Assembly (NCBI GenBank): GCA_003233115.1 | Contig: QIKV01000057.1 | Span: forward strand, 1 to 55,285 | Length of the DNA stretch: 55,285 nucleotides | Direction of reading: 5' to 3' | Source: Oceanospirillales bacterium | GTDB taxonomy: Bacteria > Pseudomonadota > Gammaproteobacteria > Xanthomonadales > SZUA-36 | In this document: one piece after another, positions 28,627 to 39,269 of the stretch | Numbering within the stretch: position 1 is the first letter of the stretch | Layout: every line of letters starts with the position of its first letter | Notes under the pieces: model-generated | Told to the model about the DNA's origin: nothing | Databases searched by the model: none | Seen by the model: the letters and a program-made list of their open reading frames with translations, nothing else | Program-made: the position numbers and the translations under genes

Positions 28627-30075
28627 TCACGTTTGTGTTCCACCGACAGTAAGCGAGTCAATTCTTAAAGTGGGTTGCCCGACACCCACTGGCACACTCT
28701 GGCCATCCTTGCCGCACACACCGACACCCGCATCCAGTTTTAAATCATTGCCGACCATGCTGACCCGGGTCATGACTTCCGGGCCGCTTCCAATCAATGT
28801 GGCGCCACGCACAGGCCGCGTTACCTTGCCATGTTCGATCAGGTAGGCTTCGCTGGCGGAAAACACGAATTTTCCTGAGGTGATATCGACCTGGCCACCA
28901 GCAAAATTGACGGCATACAGGCCCTTCTCGACCGAAGCGATGATTTCGCCGGGATCGTGCTTGCCGGGTAACATGAAAGTATTGGTCATCCTTGGCATGG
29001 GCAGGTGGGTAAACGATTCGCGCCGCCCATTGCCGGTGGGTTTCATATTCATCAGGCGGGCATTGAGTTTGTCCTGCATATAGTTGACCAGCACGCCGTC
29101 TTCAATCAGTACCGTCTGTTCTGTCGGCGTGCCTTCGTCATCCACACTCAGGGACCCGCGCCGCTCTACAAGCGTGCCGTCATCGACGATGGTTACGCCA
29201 TCCGCAGCCACCTTCTCACCCATACGGCCACTGAATGCAGAGGTTCCTTTACGGTTAAAATCACCCTCCAGCCCATGGCCAACCGCTTCATGCAGCAGGA
29301 CACCCGGCCAACCGGGTCCGAGGACCACCGTCATGGTGCCGGCCGGTGCTGCATCGGCTTCAAGATTGACCAGCGCCTGGCGCACCGCTTCGTCGGCAAA
29401 CCGCTGCCAGGCATTGTCCCTGACCAGTTGCAGGTAGTTAAAACGCCCACCACCACCCTCGCTACCTTGCTCCCGCCGGCCATTTTGTTCCGCGATCACG
29501 GTTACATTCAGGCGTACCAGGGGGCGTACATCAGCAGCCAGCGAGCCGTCTGTTGATGCAACCAGAATGGTTTCATGGGTTGCGGCGATACTGACCATGA
29601 CCTGTTTGACGCGCGGGTCGAGCGAACGCGTGTAGCTGTCGATTTTCCGCAACAGGTCAACTTTCTCATCTGCGCTCAAGGCTGCCATGGGGTTTGCAGG
29701 CGAATACAAGGCCTGTGGATTCTGTCGCTGCCAGGCTTTAACCACACCCTGCGAGCCCTGTTGTGCGATTGCACGGGCGGCAGTCGACGCCTGCATCAAC
29801 GAGGGCATGATGATCTCATCCGCGTAGGCAAAGCCGGTTTTCTCCCCACTGATGGCCCGAATACCAACACCCTGCTCCACCGCATGTGTGCCACTGCGGA
29901 CCAGGCCGTCTTCCAGCGACCAGGCTTCGTGGCAGGTAGTTTGAAAATACAGATCACCGGCGTCTACCGACGGACCCATCAAATGACTCAACACCTTGTG
30001 CAGATCCGTGTGGCTGAGTCCGCCGGGAGCGAGCAGTTGCAGTTCTGCCAGTTTCAGTGCTTCAGTCATTGCCAT
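28627..30075 (-). CDS. tldD: Metalloprotease TldD
   Basis: Catalytic half of the TldD/E protease. About 482 residues with the zinc motif [13 protein letters not shown] (HExxxH) and the following C-terminal β-domain to [21 protein letters not shown] at 30075, with AAGGTGA before it, overlaps the yhdP stop by 14 bp; an ATG two codons later is possible. The frame extends to 30192 but only within yhdP. yhdP-tldD linkage is as in E. coli. Confidence 0.96.
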   Translation of the reverse strand: MAMTEALKLAELQLLAPGGLSHTDLHKVLSHLMGPSVDAGDLYFQTTCHEAWSLEDGLVRSGTHAVEQGVGIRAISGEKTGFAYADEIIMPSLMQASTAARAIAQQGSQGVVKAWQRQNPQALYSPANPMAALSADEKVDLLRKIDSYTRSLDPRVKQVMVSIAATHETILVASTDGSLAADVRPLVRLNVTVIAEQNGRREQGSEGGGGRFNYLQLVRDNAWQRFADEAVRQALVNLEADAAPAGTMTVVLGPGWPGVLLHEAVGHGLEGDFNRKGTSAFSGRMGEKVAADGVTIVDDGTLVERRGSLSVDDEGTPTEQTVLIEDGVLVNYMQDKLNARLMNMKPTGNGRRESFTHLPMPRMTNTFMLPGKHDPGEIIASVEKGLYAVNFAGGQVDITSGKFVFSASEAYLIEHGKVTRPVRGATLIGSGPEVMTRVSMVGNDLKLDAGVGVCGKDGQSVPVGVGQPTLRIDSLTVGGTQT

Positions 30076-33000
30076 TTTCACCTTTTGGTTGGGCTTTTTT
30101 ATCATTGTCTTGCACCGCTTCATCGTGCGCGGCTGTATCGTTTTCAATTCCCGGATTTTCAGTCGCGCCGCCTTTGCCGGGCAACTTTCCAACCGGTTCT
30201 ACCCGTGGATTCGACCACGGCCCCCGAATCGTGTATTTGGCTTCCGCCGCTTCACCCAGTGCGTCACGCAGCAACGCTTGCAGCGCCAGGCCGGCGGCAG
30301 CGCCGGCGGGTCCACCGGCAATGGCACCAATGACCGGCAAGGCCTTGCTGACACCCGGGCGCACCGTAACTTCGTAATTAAATGTTTTCGCCACCAGGTC
30401 CGTGCTGCCGGTGATGGAAATCTGTGCCGCAGTAGAATTCAATACCAGGTCATCGGTAAAGCTGGTGCCATTTTCAAGCTGCATCGTGCCTGACGCTTCA
30501 TCAAAACTAAAACCCTGATCAAACACATCGCGAAAATCCATCGCCAGCCTGCGCGGCAGTTCCGTCAGACTTAACAAGCCCAGCACGCGCCCGGCACCCG
30601 GCTCTGCACTCAGGATATTGCCCTGGACAATGCTCAGACTCATTTCACCGTTCAATCGTTCCAGTGCAAAAGCAGCGGGTGGCCCGTTCCACCAGGCATC
30701 AAAATGCACCACCGTCTGCCCACCCTGCATGGCCGATGAGATATCCAGGGCTTTAAGTACGGCGCCAAGGCTTTCCGAGGAAAGACGGATATTGAAATCA
30801 GACCGGTCACCCTGCGCGTCCCTGGTCCAGTCGCCCGAGGCGCTCAGTTCAAATTGACTTGACTTTGCTTCTATTGAGTCAATGTGGAAACCGTTTTCTA
30901 CCGGGTAGCCTTCAATCCGGGTTTCACCCAGATCCAGGCCAAGGTAACTGAATTCCTTGCTGTAGAAACGCATTTCCGGCAGGTCAGCCGGATTCGTCTC
31001 CATGGTCACGCCCGCGCCGACCGGATCCGGCATGATCAATCGTTCAAACTCACCTGTCAGGCTTCGCGAGTCCTTTTCATTCTGGTAATAGCGAATTTTT
31101 CCGACAATGTCCGCCCCATCAAATTCGCCGGTAATAACTTCATCTTTATACTGCATTTTGAGTCCGACATTATCAAACAGGCGGTCGAATAACAGCACCT
31201 GCTGCGCATCTATATTGGCCGACTTAAACACCAGCCCATCAACTTCATCCTCCTCCGAAAACCTGCTCACGGCCAGGTCTACCCAGCCCTCAAGGTCAAC
31301 CAGTGGTGCTGAACCGCGCACCACAAACTGTCCTTCTCCGGGTAAATCCCCGGCCTTGCCAGTCAATCCGATTGCAGCGCGGACGGGCTTTGCATCATCT
31401 TCTGCCAGTTCCATTTCAAGTTGTGCCCGGCCTGCCAATTCTGCACTCAGTAAATGTGATTCAGAGCGTATGGGATAACGTACCCGCAAGGGCCATGATT
31501 CCCCGGCTGTCTTGTGCATGGGTGCAGGCAAATCAATGGCGGTACCCTTGAGATCACTGTTCAATTCCAACCAGATATCACGCTCCTTACGGCCCTGGGC
31601 AGAAATCACGCTCAGGCTGATGTCCCAGGGGCTGATACCCATCGCGCGCTTGAACAGTGGTTCCCGCTGCATCAGTTCATCCGGTATGACACGGTCGGCG
31701 GGCAAATCACCCTGCAGGCTGGCGCGGAATACTTCGTCTGCATCCCAATCGGCGAAGACGTCCAGTGTTACCGGGTAGCCTCTGAAGTCGGCTGCAATCT
31801 GTGTCCCGTCAAGTCCTTCTTGTGTGTACTTCAGGGTTCCGGTCAGCGCCCCCAGTTCAGTACCGGAAACACGGTCGGTAAAATGAGCATCCTTCATTTG
31901 CAGTGTTCCCGCTACCTCTACCGGCTTGCTAGCGACCCCCAGGTGCGCGTGCAATTTACCGTAGATCTCCCCTGCACCGGTAAAGACAAATTGCTCCGGG
32001 TCCAGCGCCATGCCATCCAGCAGCGGTGTTTGTTTGATAAACGCTGCCAAATTTGACAGGTCGGCTGAGGTCTTGTATTCCAGGTTCAGCATCGGATACT
32101 TGAAATCGGCAATGCGGGCAGTGACCTGATCGACTGCTGTGCCAGCGGTATTACCGACCCGGCCCTGCACAACCATGCCCGGCCCGTCAAACACCGCGTC
32201 TGCGGTAATCTGGCTGACCAGCGGCCAGTTAGCAGCATATTTAAGTTCCGCACCCTGCACGTTTGCGATGGCCTGCATGCGCCCACGGTAGTTTTTAAAC
32301 GGAAAGTCATCCAGGTCCCCGCTCATGGAAAAACGTCCGTTCTCAATCAGCCCGCTAAGCAGAGACGTACGCAACCAGTGCAGGGTTCCTGCCTTCATAA
32401 TGTTTTCAGGCCAGTAATCTCCAAAACGTGAAATATCGCCACGTTCCATGACCACGTTGATATCCACTTCCGGCTTGCCTTCGCTGGATGCAACGCGCAC
32501 ACGGCCAAAAGCGCTGATGTCATTGTTTTGCAGGCGGCATTGGTTCAAATCCAGTTGCCAGGCACTGGTATCCTGCAACAGTACTTCGGCACTGCATCCG
32601 GTTAATTCAAAAACCAGTTGGCGGCGGAAAACACGGGGCCAGTCCAGTCTCAACTGCTGGCTTGCAAAGCTGACATCGCCGCCACTGCGCTCAAGTGCAA
32701 ACTGTGCATTAAGCCCGGATATTTCCGGCCCCTTGCCCCAACCCCAGAAGTGGCCGTTTTCAAGTTGTCCTTTAACCTTTTTCAAATGCCACTTTGAATC
32801 CAGCAACAAGTCAAAATCCGTCACGCCACCTTGTGCACGCTGCGGAATGGCATCCGGCCATGCAGTGTTGTACGAGGCCATGATTCTCTGCGTCAACTGC
32901 AGTGGGAAATCCAGCCTTAGAAAATCTGCACTCACCCACAGGCCAAGGTCTTCCTCCAGGTTCCTGGCGACCGACAGGCGCGCACTTTGCCACTCAATCC

Positions 33001-33982
33001 CTGCCTGGCTGATAGCCAGCTCCGACAGGTCCATGCGCCAGTTTCCGGGCGAGCTGAACTCCCAGTTGAAACGACTGTTCAAGTGGTCGATGGTCAGCGG
33101 GCCGGACTGCGAGGCCAATTGCGCTTCACGCAGATCAAGTACGCCTTGCATCTTCTGCGGACTGCCTTGCCGCCACGATCCCCATAACTCCGCATTCAAC
33201 CAGCCTGAGACCGGCAACAGCGGGTGGTGAGGGAATTGCCTGACCACTTCAGCCAGCATCAGTTCACCGGTTTTGACGTGCCAACGGGCACTGGCAAGAT
33301 GCTGTTCAGAGTCCAGTTTGACCCGCACGACTGCTTCCAGGTCACCGACGATGCGGTGCCTGTCCCGGTCTGATACACGTGCCTGGATCTCTGCAGCCAG
33401 GCGGCGGCCATCCATCTTCAGACGACCGTTTACATTGGTCAATACCAGATGAATTTCCCGTTCCTGGTCATCAAAACTGAGGCTGGAATCCTCCAGCCTG
33501 ACTTCCCCGTTCAACGCTACACTACGCAATTGGGGGCTGCTGTTCCCGCCCGAACTCCGGTTACTGACACCCAGACCTGACAACACATAACGGCCATCCG
33601 TTGTTCGTTCCAGCGATAGATCTGCACCAATGATGCGGAAGCTGTACAGGGGCCTGCCCGGGATCAAAGCATTGAGTGGTTTGATATCAAGCGCCGCATG
33701 GTGGATGGCAATCTCAGATCCCATGCCTTGCGAAGTGAAAGTGACACCTTGCAGACTGATACGCGGACCAAAGGCCTTCCATTCACCCGTGAAACTCTCA
33801 ACGCTGACCGGCTGGTTGAATGCCCGGGTCAGCCACGCCTCGAGCTGTGGCTGATAGTAGTCGCTGTAGGGCATCAATAATTTACCGATGCCGACCAGCA
33901 CGGCTGCCAGCACCGTCACGAGCGTCAACGCTGTCCACAGCAACGTGCGCAGGCGACGAAGAATTTTGCCCGTGCGTTTCAT
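30062..33982 (-). CDS. yhdP: YhdP family AsmA-like protein
   Basis: Inner-membrane-anchored periplasmic bridge protein of the AsmA group, implicated in moving phospholipids to the outer membrane with TamB and YdbH. 1306 residues: a single N-terminal helix (about 13-35), then long β-rich repeats typical of the DUF3971/AsmA-like C-terminal region, and a hydrophobic Gly/Ala segment near 1215-1245 ([20 protein letters not shown]). The last 60 residues are charged and disordered. ATG at 33982, 10 bp after rng. Confidence 0.92.
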   Translation of the reverse strand: MKRTGKILRRLRTLLWTALTLVTVLAAVLVGIGKLLMPYSDYYQPQLEAWLTRAFNQPVSVESFTGEWKAFGPRISLQGVTFTSQGMGSEIAIHHAALDIKPLNALIPGRPLYSFRIIGADLSLERTTDGRYVLSGLGVSNRSSGGNSSPQLRSVALNGEVRLEDSSLSFDDQEREIHLVLTNVNGRLKMDGRRLAAEIQARVSDRDRHRIVGDLEAVVRVKLDSEQHLASARWHVKTGELMLAEVVRQFPHHPLLPVSGWLNAELWGSWRQGSPQKMQGVLDLREAQLASQSGPLTIDHLNSRFNWEFSSPGNWRMDLSELAISQAGIEWQSARLSVARNLEEDLGLWVSADFLRLDFPLQLTQRIMASYNTAWPDAIPQRAQGGVTDFDLLLDSKWHLKKVKGQLENGHFWGWGKGPEISGLNAQFALERSGGDVSFASQQLRLDWPRVFRRQLVFELTGCSAEVLLQDTSAWQLDLNQCRLQNNDISAFGRVRVASSEGKPEVDINVVMERGDISRFGDYWPENIMKAGTLHWLRTSLLSGLIENGRFSMSGDLDDFPFKNYRGRMQAIANVQGAELKYAANWPLVSQITADAVFDGPGMVVQGRVGNTAGTAVDQVTARIADFKYPMLNLEYKTSADLSNLAAFIKQTPLLDGMALDPEQFVFTGAGEIYGKLHAHLGVASKPVEVAGTLQMKDAHFTDRVSGTELGALTGTLKYTQEGLDGTQIAADFRGYPVTLDVFADWDADEVFRASLQGDLPADRVIPDELMQREPLFKRAMGISPWDISLSVISAQGRKERDIWLELNSDLKGTAIDLPAPMHKTAGESWPLRVRYPIRSESHLLSAELAGRAQLEMELAEDDAKPVRAAIGLTGKAGDLPGEGQFVVRGSAPLVDLEGWVDLAVSRFSEEDEVDGLVFKSANIDAQQVLLFDRLFDNVGLKMQYKDEVITGEFDGADIVGKIRYYQNEKDSRSLTGEFERLIMPDPVGAGVTMETNPADLPEMRFYSKEFSYLGLDLGETRIEGYPVENGFHIDSIEAKSSQFELSASGDWTRDAQGDRSDFNIRLSSESLGAVLKALDISSAMQGGQTVVHFDAWWNGPPAAFALERLNGEMSLSIVQGNILSAEPGAGRVLGLLSLTELPRRLAMDFRDVFDQGFSFDEASGTMQLENGTSFTDDLVLNSTAAQISITGSTDLVAKTFNYEVTVRPGVSKALPVIGAIAGGPAGAAAGLALQALLRDALGEAAEAKYTIRGPWSNPRVEPVGKLPGKGGATENPGIENDTAAHDEAVQDNDKKAQPKGENGND

Positions 33983-33992
33983 TCAAAGGGCC

Positions 33993-35462
33993 CTACAACA
34001 GCACCACGTCAAACTGTTCCTGGGTATACTGCTCTTCGCGCTGGAAGCGGATGGATTTCCCGATCACTTCCTCCAGTTCCGCCACGGTAGTGGACTGGTC
34101 ATCCAGTATTTTATCAACCACTGCAGGTGACGCGACCACCATCAGGCGGCTGGCTTCAAACTGTCTGCTGGAGCGCATTATTTCTCGGAATACCTCAAGT
34201 ACAACGGTATCTGCACTCTTCAGCACACCGCGACCGGAGCAGACGGGGCACGGCTCGCATAGCACGTGCCCAAGACTCTCAGTGGTACGCTTACGGGTCA
34301 TTTCGACCAGGCCCAAAGAAGAAATTTCACAAATATTTGTCTTCGCATGGTCACGTTCCAGCGCACGTTCCAGCGCCGCCATCACCTGGTGTTTGTGTTC
34401 CTCGTTATGCATATCGATAAAATCGATAATAATGATGCCGCCCAGGTTGCGCAGGCGCAGTTGCCTGGCCAGGGCCAGGACGGCCTCCAGGTTGGTCTTA
34501 TATATGGTTTCCTCCAGCGTGCGGTGGCCGACAAAGGCACCGGTATTTACATCGACCGTGGTCATGGCCTCGGTCTGGTCAATGATCAGGTGGCCACCTG
34601 ATTTCAGCGGGGTCTTACGGTGCAATGCATTATCGATTTCATCCTCAATACCATAGAGGTCGAATATCGGCCGGTCGGCAGTGTAGTACTCGATTCGCTG
34701 CGCCCACTCGGGTAGAAATCTTGCAGTGAAATCCTGCAGGTGATCAAATTCCTTCTGCGAGTCGATGCGTACTTTTTCAACGTCAGCATGCATGTGATCC
34801 CGCAATGCGCGTACCGGCAGGGAAAGATCCTCATAAATGCGTTCACCGGGCGTGGCGGTTTCCATGAGCCCGGAAATACACTCCCATATTTTCTCCAGAT
34901 AGGACATATCCGCTGACAAGGCAAATTCATTGACATTTTCCGCATTGGTCCGGACGATGTAGCCATGATTTCCTTTATGTTGGCGCAAAGTCCCCAGCAG
35001 GCCTGACAGTCGTTCACGCTCTGTTTCATCTTCGATCCGGACTGATACGGCAATGGTCTCGCTATCCGGCAATAAAACCAGAAAACGCGATGGAATAGTG
35101 AGATTGGTGGTCAGACGTGCGCCCTTGGTGCCCAGCGGATCCTTGATAACCTGCACCACGACCTCGTCGCCTTCACGCACCAATGCTGCAATCGGCGGCT
35201 CGGGCGGCGGTTCATCGGGCGACTGCTCCTGCTCCACACAGTAAATATCCGAGGCGTGCAGAAATGCGGTACGTTCGAGACCGATATCAACGAAGGCGGC
35301 CTGCATACCCGGCAGCACACGCGACACGTTGCCTTTATAAATATTGCCGATATAACCGACATGGCTTTGACGTTCAAGGGACACCTCTTGCAGCATGCCG
35401 TTTTCCACCAGCGCCACGCGGGTTTCCGTGGGGGTCACATTGATCAGGATTTCTTCACTCAT
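33993..35462 (-). CDS. rng: Ribonuclease G
   Basis: Endoribonuclease that matures the 5' end of 16S rRNA and turns over some mRNAs. 489 residues: S1 domain with an insert (about 38-128), 5'-sensor/RNase-H-like parts, catalytic Asp in GGIIIIDFIDM (near 302), and the zinc-link CEPCPVCSGRG (CPxCxG). It lacks the long C-terminal scaffold of RNase E, so RNase G is the better call. ATG at 35462 overlaps the maf stop. Confidence 0.95.
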   Translation of the reverse strand: MSEEILINVTPTETRVALVENGMLQEVSLERQSHVGYIGNIYKGNVSRVLPGMQAAFVDIGLERTAFLHASDIYCVEQEQSPDEPPPEPPIAALVREGDEVVVQVIKDPLGTKGARLTTNLTIPSRFLVLLPDSETIAVSVRIEDETERERLSGLLGTLRQHKGNHGYIVRTNAENVNEFALSADMSYLEKIWECISGLMETATPGERIYEDLSLPVRALRDHMHADVEKVRIDSQKEFDHLQDFTARFLPEWAQRIEYYTADRPIFDLYGIEDEIDNALHRKTPLKSGGHLIIDQTEAMTTVDVNTGAFVGHRTLEETIYKTNLEAVLALARQLRLRNLGGIIIIDFIDMHNEEHKHQVMAALERALERDHAKTNICEISSLGLVEMTRKRTTESLGHVLCEPCPVCSGRGVLKSADTVVLEVFREIMRSSRQFEASRLMVVASPAVVDKILDDQSTTVAELEEVIGKSIRFQREEQYTQEQFDVVLL

Positions 35463-36061
35463 ATCAGCAACCCGGCTTGTCGCAGCAATACAGCTGTTTC
35501 ATACAATGGTAGACCCATTACACCGGAATAACTGCCCTTGATACAACGAATATACTGGCCCGCCCCGCCCTGCACGGCATAAGCGCCGGCCTTGTCCATG
35601 GGTTCTTCACCCCGGCAATACCGCTCAATCCAGTCCGCCGGCAGATCCGCAAAAGTCACTGCAGTCGCGTTGAAAGTTGCCAGTGCATCACCAGAACCCA
35701 GCACCAGCGTAACGGCGGAATACACCTGGTGTGTCCGCCCCGACAGTCTTTTCAACATTGCCGCAGCGCCTGCCCGCGACGCCGGTTTGCCAAGAATTTC
35801 GTCATCCAGCAACACAATGGTGTCAGCCCCAAGGGCAGGCAATGTACGACCGCCGAGTTCAAAACCCGCCTGCGCTTTTTCAAGCGCCATTCGCTGTACA
35901 AAATCTCGCGGTGCCTCACCATTTGTAAAGGTCTCATCAATATCCGCCGGGGCCACCCTGAATGTGACAGCCAATTGACGGAGCAATTCCCGGCGCCGGG
36001 GTGAACCGGAGGCCAGAATCAATGTGCATGGCTCACCCATGTGGACATGTGGGCGGTTCAT
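35459..36061 (-). CDS. maf: Maf family nucleotide pyrophosphatase (YhdE type)
   Basis: House-cleaning pyrophosphatase acting on dTTP/UTP and modified NTPs. About 200 residues with the N-terminal loop ASGSPRRRELL, the catalytic Asp/Lys region GADTIVLLDDEILGKP and KAGAYAVQGGAG. The last motif points to the YhdE branch rather than YceF. ATG at 36061 overlaps the rlmH stop (ATGA); the next in-frame ATG at 36040 is also possible. Linked with rng and yhdP as in E. coli. Confidence 0.93.
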   Translation of the reverse strand: MNRPHVHMGEPCTLILASGSPRRRELLRQLAVTFRVAPADIDETFTNGEAPRDFVQRMALEKAQAGFELGGRTLPALGADTIVLLDDEILGKPASRAGAAAMLKRLSGRTHQVYSAVTLVLGSGDALATFNATAVTFADLPADWIERYCRGEEPMDKAGAYAVQGGAGQYIRCIKGSYSGVMGLPLYETAVLLRQAGLLI

Positions 36062-36528
36062 GCGCGGTGATAGGGGTGGTTCTGGGTAATGGTCCATGCC
36101 CGGTACAGTTGCTCGGCCAGCACGACCCGGACCAGTGGATGCGGTAGAGTCAGTGGCCCCAGCGACCAGCGGCTATCGGCCCGTTGCATGATGTCGGCCG
36201 AAATCCCGTCCGGCCCGCCGATCATGAATCCCACGTCCCGGCCATCGCCCAGCCAGCCCTCCAGGTTCGCAGCAAGTTTTTCCGTTGACCAACTGCGGCC
36301 CTGGACATCCAGCGCAATAACCCTGGCACGTGCTGGCATCGCGTCATAAAGCGCCTGGCTTTCCACCGCCTTCAAGCGCTGGGTAGCAGCATTCTTGCCA
36401 CGTTTCTCCAATCGGATTTCACGTAATGACAACCCCAGGTTCGGAGGCATTCTGCGGGAATATTCGCTCCATGCTTCATTGACCCAGCCCGGCATACGCT
36501 GACCGACGGCGGCTACCAGGAGGTGCAT
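36058..36528 (-). CDS. rlmH: 23S rRNA (pseudouridine-1915-N3) methyltransferase RlmH
   Basis: SPOUT methyltransferase that modifies helix 69 of 23S rRNA on 70S ribosomes. 156 residues, ending in the usual aromatic/His tail (NHPYHRA). The SAM knot region VGFMIGGPDGIS and LTLPHPLVRVVLAEQLYRAW are diagnostic. ATG at 36528. Confidence 0.96.
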   Translation of the reverse strand: MHLLVAAVGQRMPGWVNEAWSEYSRRMPPNLGLSLREIRLEKRGKNAATQRLKAVESQALYDAMPARARVIALDVQGRSWSTEKLAANLEGWLGDGRDVGFMIGGPDGISADIMQRADSRWSLGPLTLPHPLVRVVLAEQLYRAWTITQNHPYHRA

Positions 36529-36547
36529 AGGGCAACCTTTGAACCCC

Positions 36548-36931
36548 TCAAGCGGGACTGCTTACACTGCTGCGGTAACTGGCACTGACTTCCCAGAGTT
36601 TCTCGAGGTTATAAAAGGCCCTGGTCTGGGGCAGCATCAGGTGAACAATCACATCATTCAGATCCACCAGCACCCATTCACCTTCGCCCTGACCTTCAAC
36701 CCCGAGAGGTGGATTGCCGTGTGCTTTGGCTTTGAGGATCAGGTTATCAGCCATCGATTTGACATGCCGCGTCGAATTGCCCGATGCAATTAACATGCGG
36801 TCTGTTAACGGGTTGTGGCCGGAAACATCGATTACCAGTATATCGATGGCTTTGAAATCTTCTAAAGCGGAAACGACGAGTTGTTGCAACTGATCGGTTG
36901 TGAGTTCGTCACAGACGGTTTGGGTATTCAA
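36548..36931 (-). CDS. rsfS: Ribosomal silencing factor RsfS
   Basis: Binds L14 and blocks subunit joining in starvation. 127 residues; core KAIDILVIDVSG, IASGNSTRHVKSMADN and WVLVDLNDVIVHLML match the family. No ATG is available: the frame has TTG at 36931, with a stop four codons upstream. AAAGG lies about 12 bases before it. An ATG slightly upstream is in another frame and opens only a 10-codon peptide that overlaps the start, which might couple or limit translation. Between nadD and rlmH as expected. Confidence 0.93.
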   Translation of the reverse strand: MNTQTVCDELTTDQLQQLVVSALEDFKAIDILVIDVSGHNPLTDRMLIASGNSTRHVKSMADNLILKAKAHGNPPLGVEGQGEGEWVLVDLNDVIVHLMLPQTRAFYNLEKLWEVSASYRSSVSSPA

Positions 36932-37012
36932 ATTTAAGCATTACCTTTAAGTAAGTAGAATTGATTTTAGCTGTCGGCGTGCATAACGTAAAGCCCATGT
37001 TATTGACAGAGC

Positions 37013-37103
37013 CGGCAGGGTAGACATTTATGTCCACCCTGCCGTTTTATCCGCGTCCACCTGCATGCCCTGGAAGCTGGCCCGGTGGACATGAATGTCC
37101 ACC
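37013..37103. repeat. Two related hairpins between nadD and rsfS
   Basis: 37013-37044 is a 15-bp-arm inverted repeat with one mismatch (CGGCAGGGT...ACCCTGCCG), 37084-37103 a perfect one with 9-bp arms (GGTGGACAT/ATGTCCACC, loop GA). Both share the core GTGGACAT...ATGTCCACC, so they are copies of one palindromic unit about 70 bp apart. They lie in the 187-bp gap after nadD and may be a REP-like dispersed repeat or transcript stabiliser. The rest of 36932-37118 shows nothing. Confidence 0.75.
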
Positions 37104-37118
37104 CTACATGGCCCCTCT

Positions 37119-37769
37119 TCATGGCGGTAAATACAAGCCCTGAACATTGATATAGTCCAGGACTGGCTCGGGCAACATGGTCTGTGGCGAACGGCCCAGG
37201 CGGAGCATGCTCTTGATGGTTGTTGCGCAAATATCCATGGCGGTTACCTCCAGCGCCAATACGCTGCCCGCTACGGAACGGACCATGACCTGCGGGCCCG
37301 TGCACAGACGCTGCTGTATTTGCTGCGCGAGTTCCGACCGGTATTCCACCACCACCCCCGGGCGGGTCATGATGACGATATGGGTGAGCGCGAATAATTC
37401 CTGCCAGCGGTGCCAGCGATGCAGGTGGTTGGCGGCATCCTGGCCAATGACCAGCAGCAACGGCCTGGAAGGAAATTGGGAACGTAAGTCCTGCAAGGTA
37501 TCGACCATGTAAGAAGGCCCATCACGATGAAGTTCGCGGTCGTCAATTTGCAGGCGGGGAAATTCCTTTACTGCCAGTTGCAGCATGTCCAGGCGCTGCC
37601 TGTTGCTCGCCTGCGGCACTGCACGATGCGGGGGACTGCCGGCCGGCAGCAGATAAAGAGTTTCCAGCCCGAGCTTTTCACGAACCTCGTCCGCACAACG
37701 CAGATGGGCATAGTGCACGGGGTCAAATGTACCGCCGAACAAAGCCAGCGGCTTTACCAGCGTGCTCAC
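37119..37769 (-). CDS. nadD: Nicotinate-nucleotide adenylyltransferase NadD
   Basis: Makes deamido-NAD from nicotinate mononucleotide and ATP. 216 residues with GGTFDPVHYAHLR (nucleotidyltransferase HxGH-type site), LPAGSPPHR, and CATTIKSMLRLG in place of the more usual ISSTxIR. GTG at 37769 overlaps the holA stop (GTGA) and gives LVKPLALFGGTFDP at the right distance; a GTG 13 codons upstream is the alternative. Confidence 0.94.
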   Translation of the reverse strand: MSTLVKPLALFGGTFDPVHYAHLRCADEVREKLGLETLYLLPAGSPPHRAVPQASNRQRLDMLQLAVKEFPRLQIDDRELHRDGPSYMVDTLQDLRSQFPSRPLLLVIGQDAANHLHRWHRWQELFALTHIVIMTRPGVVVEYRSELAQQIQQRLCTGPQVMVRSVAGSVLALEVTAMDICATTIKSMLRLGRSPQTMLPEPVLDYINVQGLYLPP

Positions 37770-38764
37770 GTCGCTAGTCGCATCAACAGGGTGTCCAGGC
37801 TTTGCCACGGATCACCGCCAGCCCTGCCCTTGCTCTGCCTGTCAATTAATGCCAATTGCCTGAATGCGCCAAACAGCGTGCGCGTATTCAGGCGCCGTGC
37901 CGCAGAACGGATCACGTTTTGCCGGTTACGCCAGACACGCAAACGTTTGAAGGCCGCTGCTTCATGTTCACCTCCCCGCATGGCCAACCTGAACGCCTCA
38001 GTGATTTTGAGCTCCCGTAGCAGCGCCCCTACGACCAGGGGCAGTGGCGTATCCATGCGGTGTAAACCGGCCGCCACGCGCAAACCATCGCGCAGATTCC
38101 CACACAACATGTGCTCTGCCAGTACAAAAGCATCAAAACGGCTGCTGTCAGCCACGGCCTGCATGACATCATCCACACTGACCGTACCAGCACCTTTCAG
38201 CAGCGCCAGCAGGTCAATTTCCTGGCTGGCAGCCAACAGGTTTCCTTCCAGGCGGTCTGCCAGCAAGTCCAGCACCTCGGGTTCCGGTTGCATGCCATGT
38301 TGCTGCATGCGCTGGGCCAGCCAGCGTGGCAATTCTGGCGCTTTGATCGGCCAGATATCGACGCGCTGGCCAGCCCTTTCCAGTGCGCTGGCCCATTTTG
38401 CCTTGCGCGAACTGGTGTCCCACTTTTCACAACTGACCAGCAGGATGATGTTGGGATCAGGTGCGTCTGCCCATTGTGTCAGTATTTTACCGCCCTCGCG
38501 GCCAGGTTTACCTGTGCGGATACGCAAATCAATAATTTTTTGTGTTGCAAATAGCGATGGCGCAGCAGCCTGTTGTAACGACGACCAGTCAAAATTGCGT
38601 TCAACCTGTAACAGTTCCCGCTCAACAAAGCCTTGCGCCCTGGCGGCCTGGCGGACTGCATCGCAACATTCCTGCAATAACAGTGGCTCTTCACCACCGA
38701 TCAGGTAAACCGGTGCCAGTCCACGTTGCAGGCTGCCGGCCAGTTGCTGTGGCTTAAGGGGCAT
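37766..38764 (-). CDS. holA: DNA polymerase III subunit delta
   Basis: Clamp-loader wrench that opens the β ring. 332 residues, with PVYLIGGEEPLLLQECCDAVRQ at the N-terminus (PVYLIGGEEPLLLQE), the central AAA-like fold and the C-terminal collar helices (LIDRQSKG). The P-loop is degenerate, as in the family. ATG at 38764. Linked with lptE and nadD. Confidence 0.95.
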   Translation of the reverse strand: MPLKPQQLAGSLQRGLAPVYLIGGEEPLLLQECCDAVRQAARAQGFVERELLQVERNFDWSSLQQAAAPSLFATQKIIDLRIRTGKPGREGGKILTQWADAPDPNIILLVSCEKWDTSSRKAKWASALERAGQRVDIWPIKAPELPRWLAQRMQQHGMQPEPEVLDLLADRLEGNLLAASQEIDLLALLKGAGTVSVDDVMQAVADSSRFDAFVLAEHMLCGNLRDGLRVAAGLHRMDTPLPLVVGALLRELKITEAFRLAMRGGEHEAAAFKRLRVWRNRQNVIRSAARRLNTRTLFGAFRQLALIDRQSKGRAGGDPWQSLDTLLMRLAT

Positions 38765-38773
38765 AATGCCTGT

Positions 38774-39268
38774 TTATTTACCGTAAGTGCCCAGGCGCCG
38801 TACCACCATGCGGGCCAGGCTATCTGACAATTCCTTCCGCAGGAACTCATCTTCCCGCTCTGCCGCCAGGATGTCCTGCGCATTAAAACGGTAGACCCGG
38901 CTCTGTTCAAAGGTCTGCAACGGAATCATTTCATTACCTTGACTATCCAGCAGTCGAAACTGCACGGTATGACGGATCAGGTATTCACGCACGCGTGCGT
39001 TGTTGCCAATGGATTGGATTTCTTTGCGCATGCGGTTTTGTGGGACCTCGAGGACGGCCGCATTCTTCCCCGTCTCTACAATCTGTGCGCCATTCTGTTC
39101 CAACAGGGTCTCAAGCCGCCGCGCAAATGGACTGTAAGGCGACTGGACTTCAAGCCGTATCTGTTGCAGCTCGGGGGGCAACTCAGCACGGGTTTGCAAC
39201 TGGAACCCACAAGCACTTAGCAGTACCAGGGTAAACAACAGAACAATCAGATTTCGTATTTTTTTCAT
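38774..39268 (-). CDS. lptE: LPS-assembly lipoprotein LptE
   Basis: Outer-membrane plug of the LptD translocon. 164 residues with a signal peptide and lipobox LLSAC (Cys about 20), then GFQLQTRAELPPELQQIRLE, typical of LptE. ATG at 39268 is used: it follows the leuS stop by 1 bp (TAAAATG) and gives a normal signal peptide; a TTG five codons upstream is unlikely. Confidence 0.94.
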   Translation of the reverse strand: MKKIRNLIVLLFTLVLLSACGFQLQTRAELPPELQQIRLEVQSPYSPFARRLETLLEQNGAQIVETGKNAAVLEVPQNRMRKEIQSIGNNARVREYLIRHTVQFRLLDSQGNEMIPLQTFEQSRVYRFNAQDILAAEREDEFLRKELSDSLARMVVRRLGTYGK

Positions 39269-39269
39269 T

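Noticed and set aside
28086-28661. 191-residue minus-strand frame in the darP-tldD gap
   Set aside because: Its apparent internal duplication simply translates the 93-bp DNA repeat, and its end lies antisense to darP.
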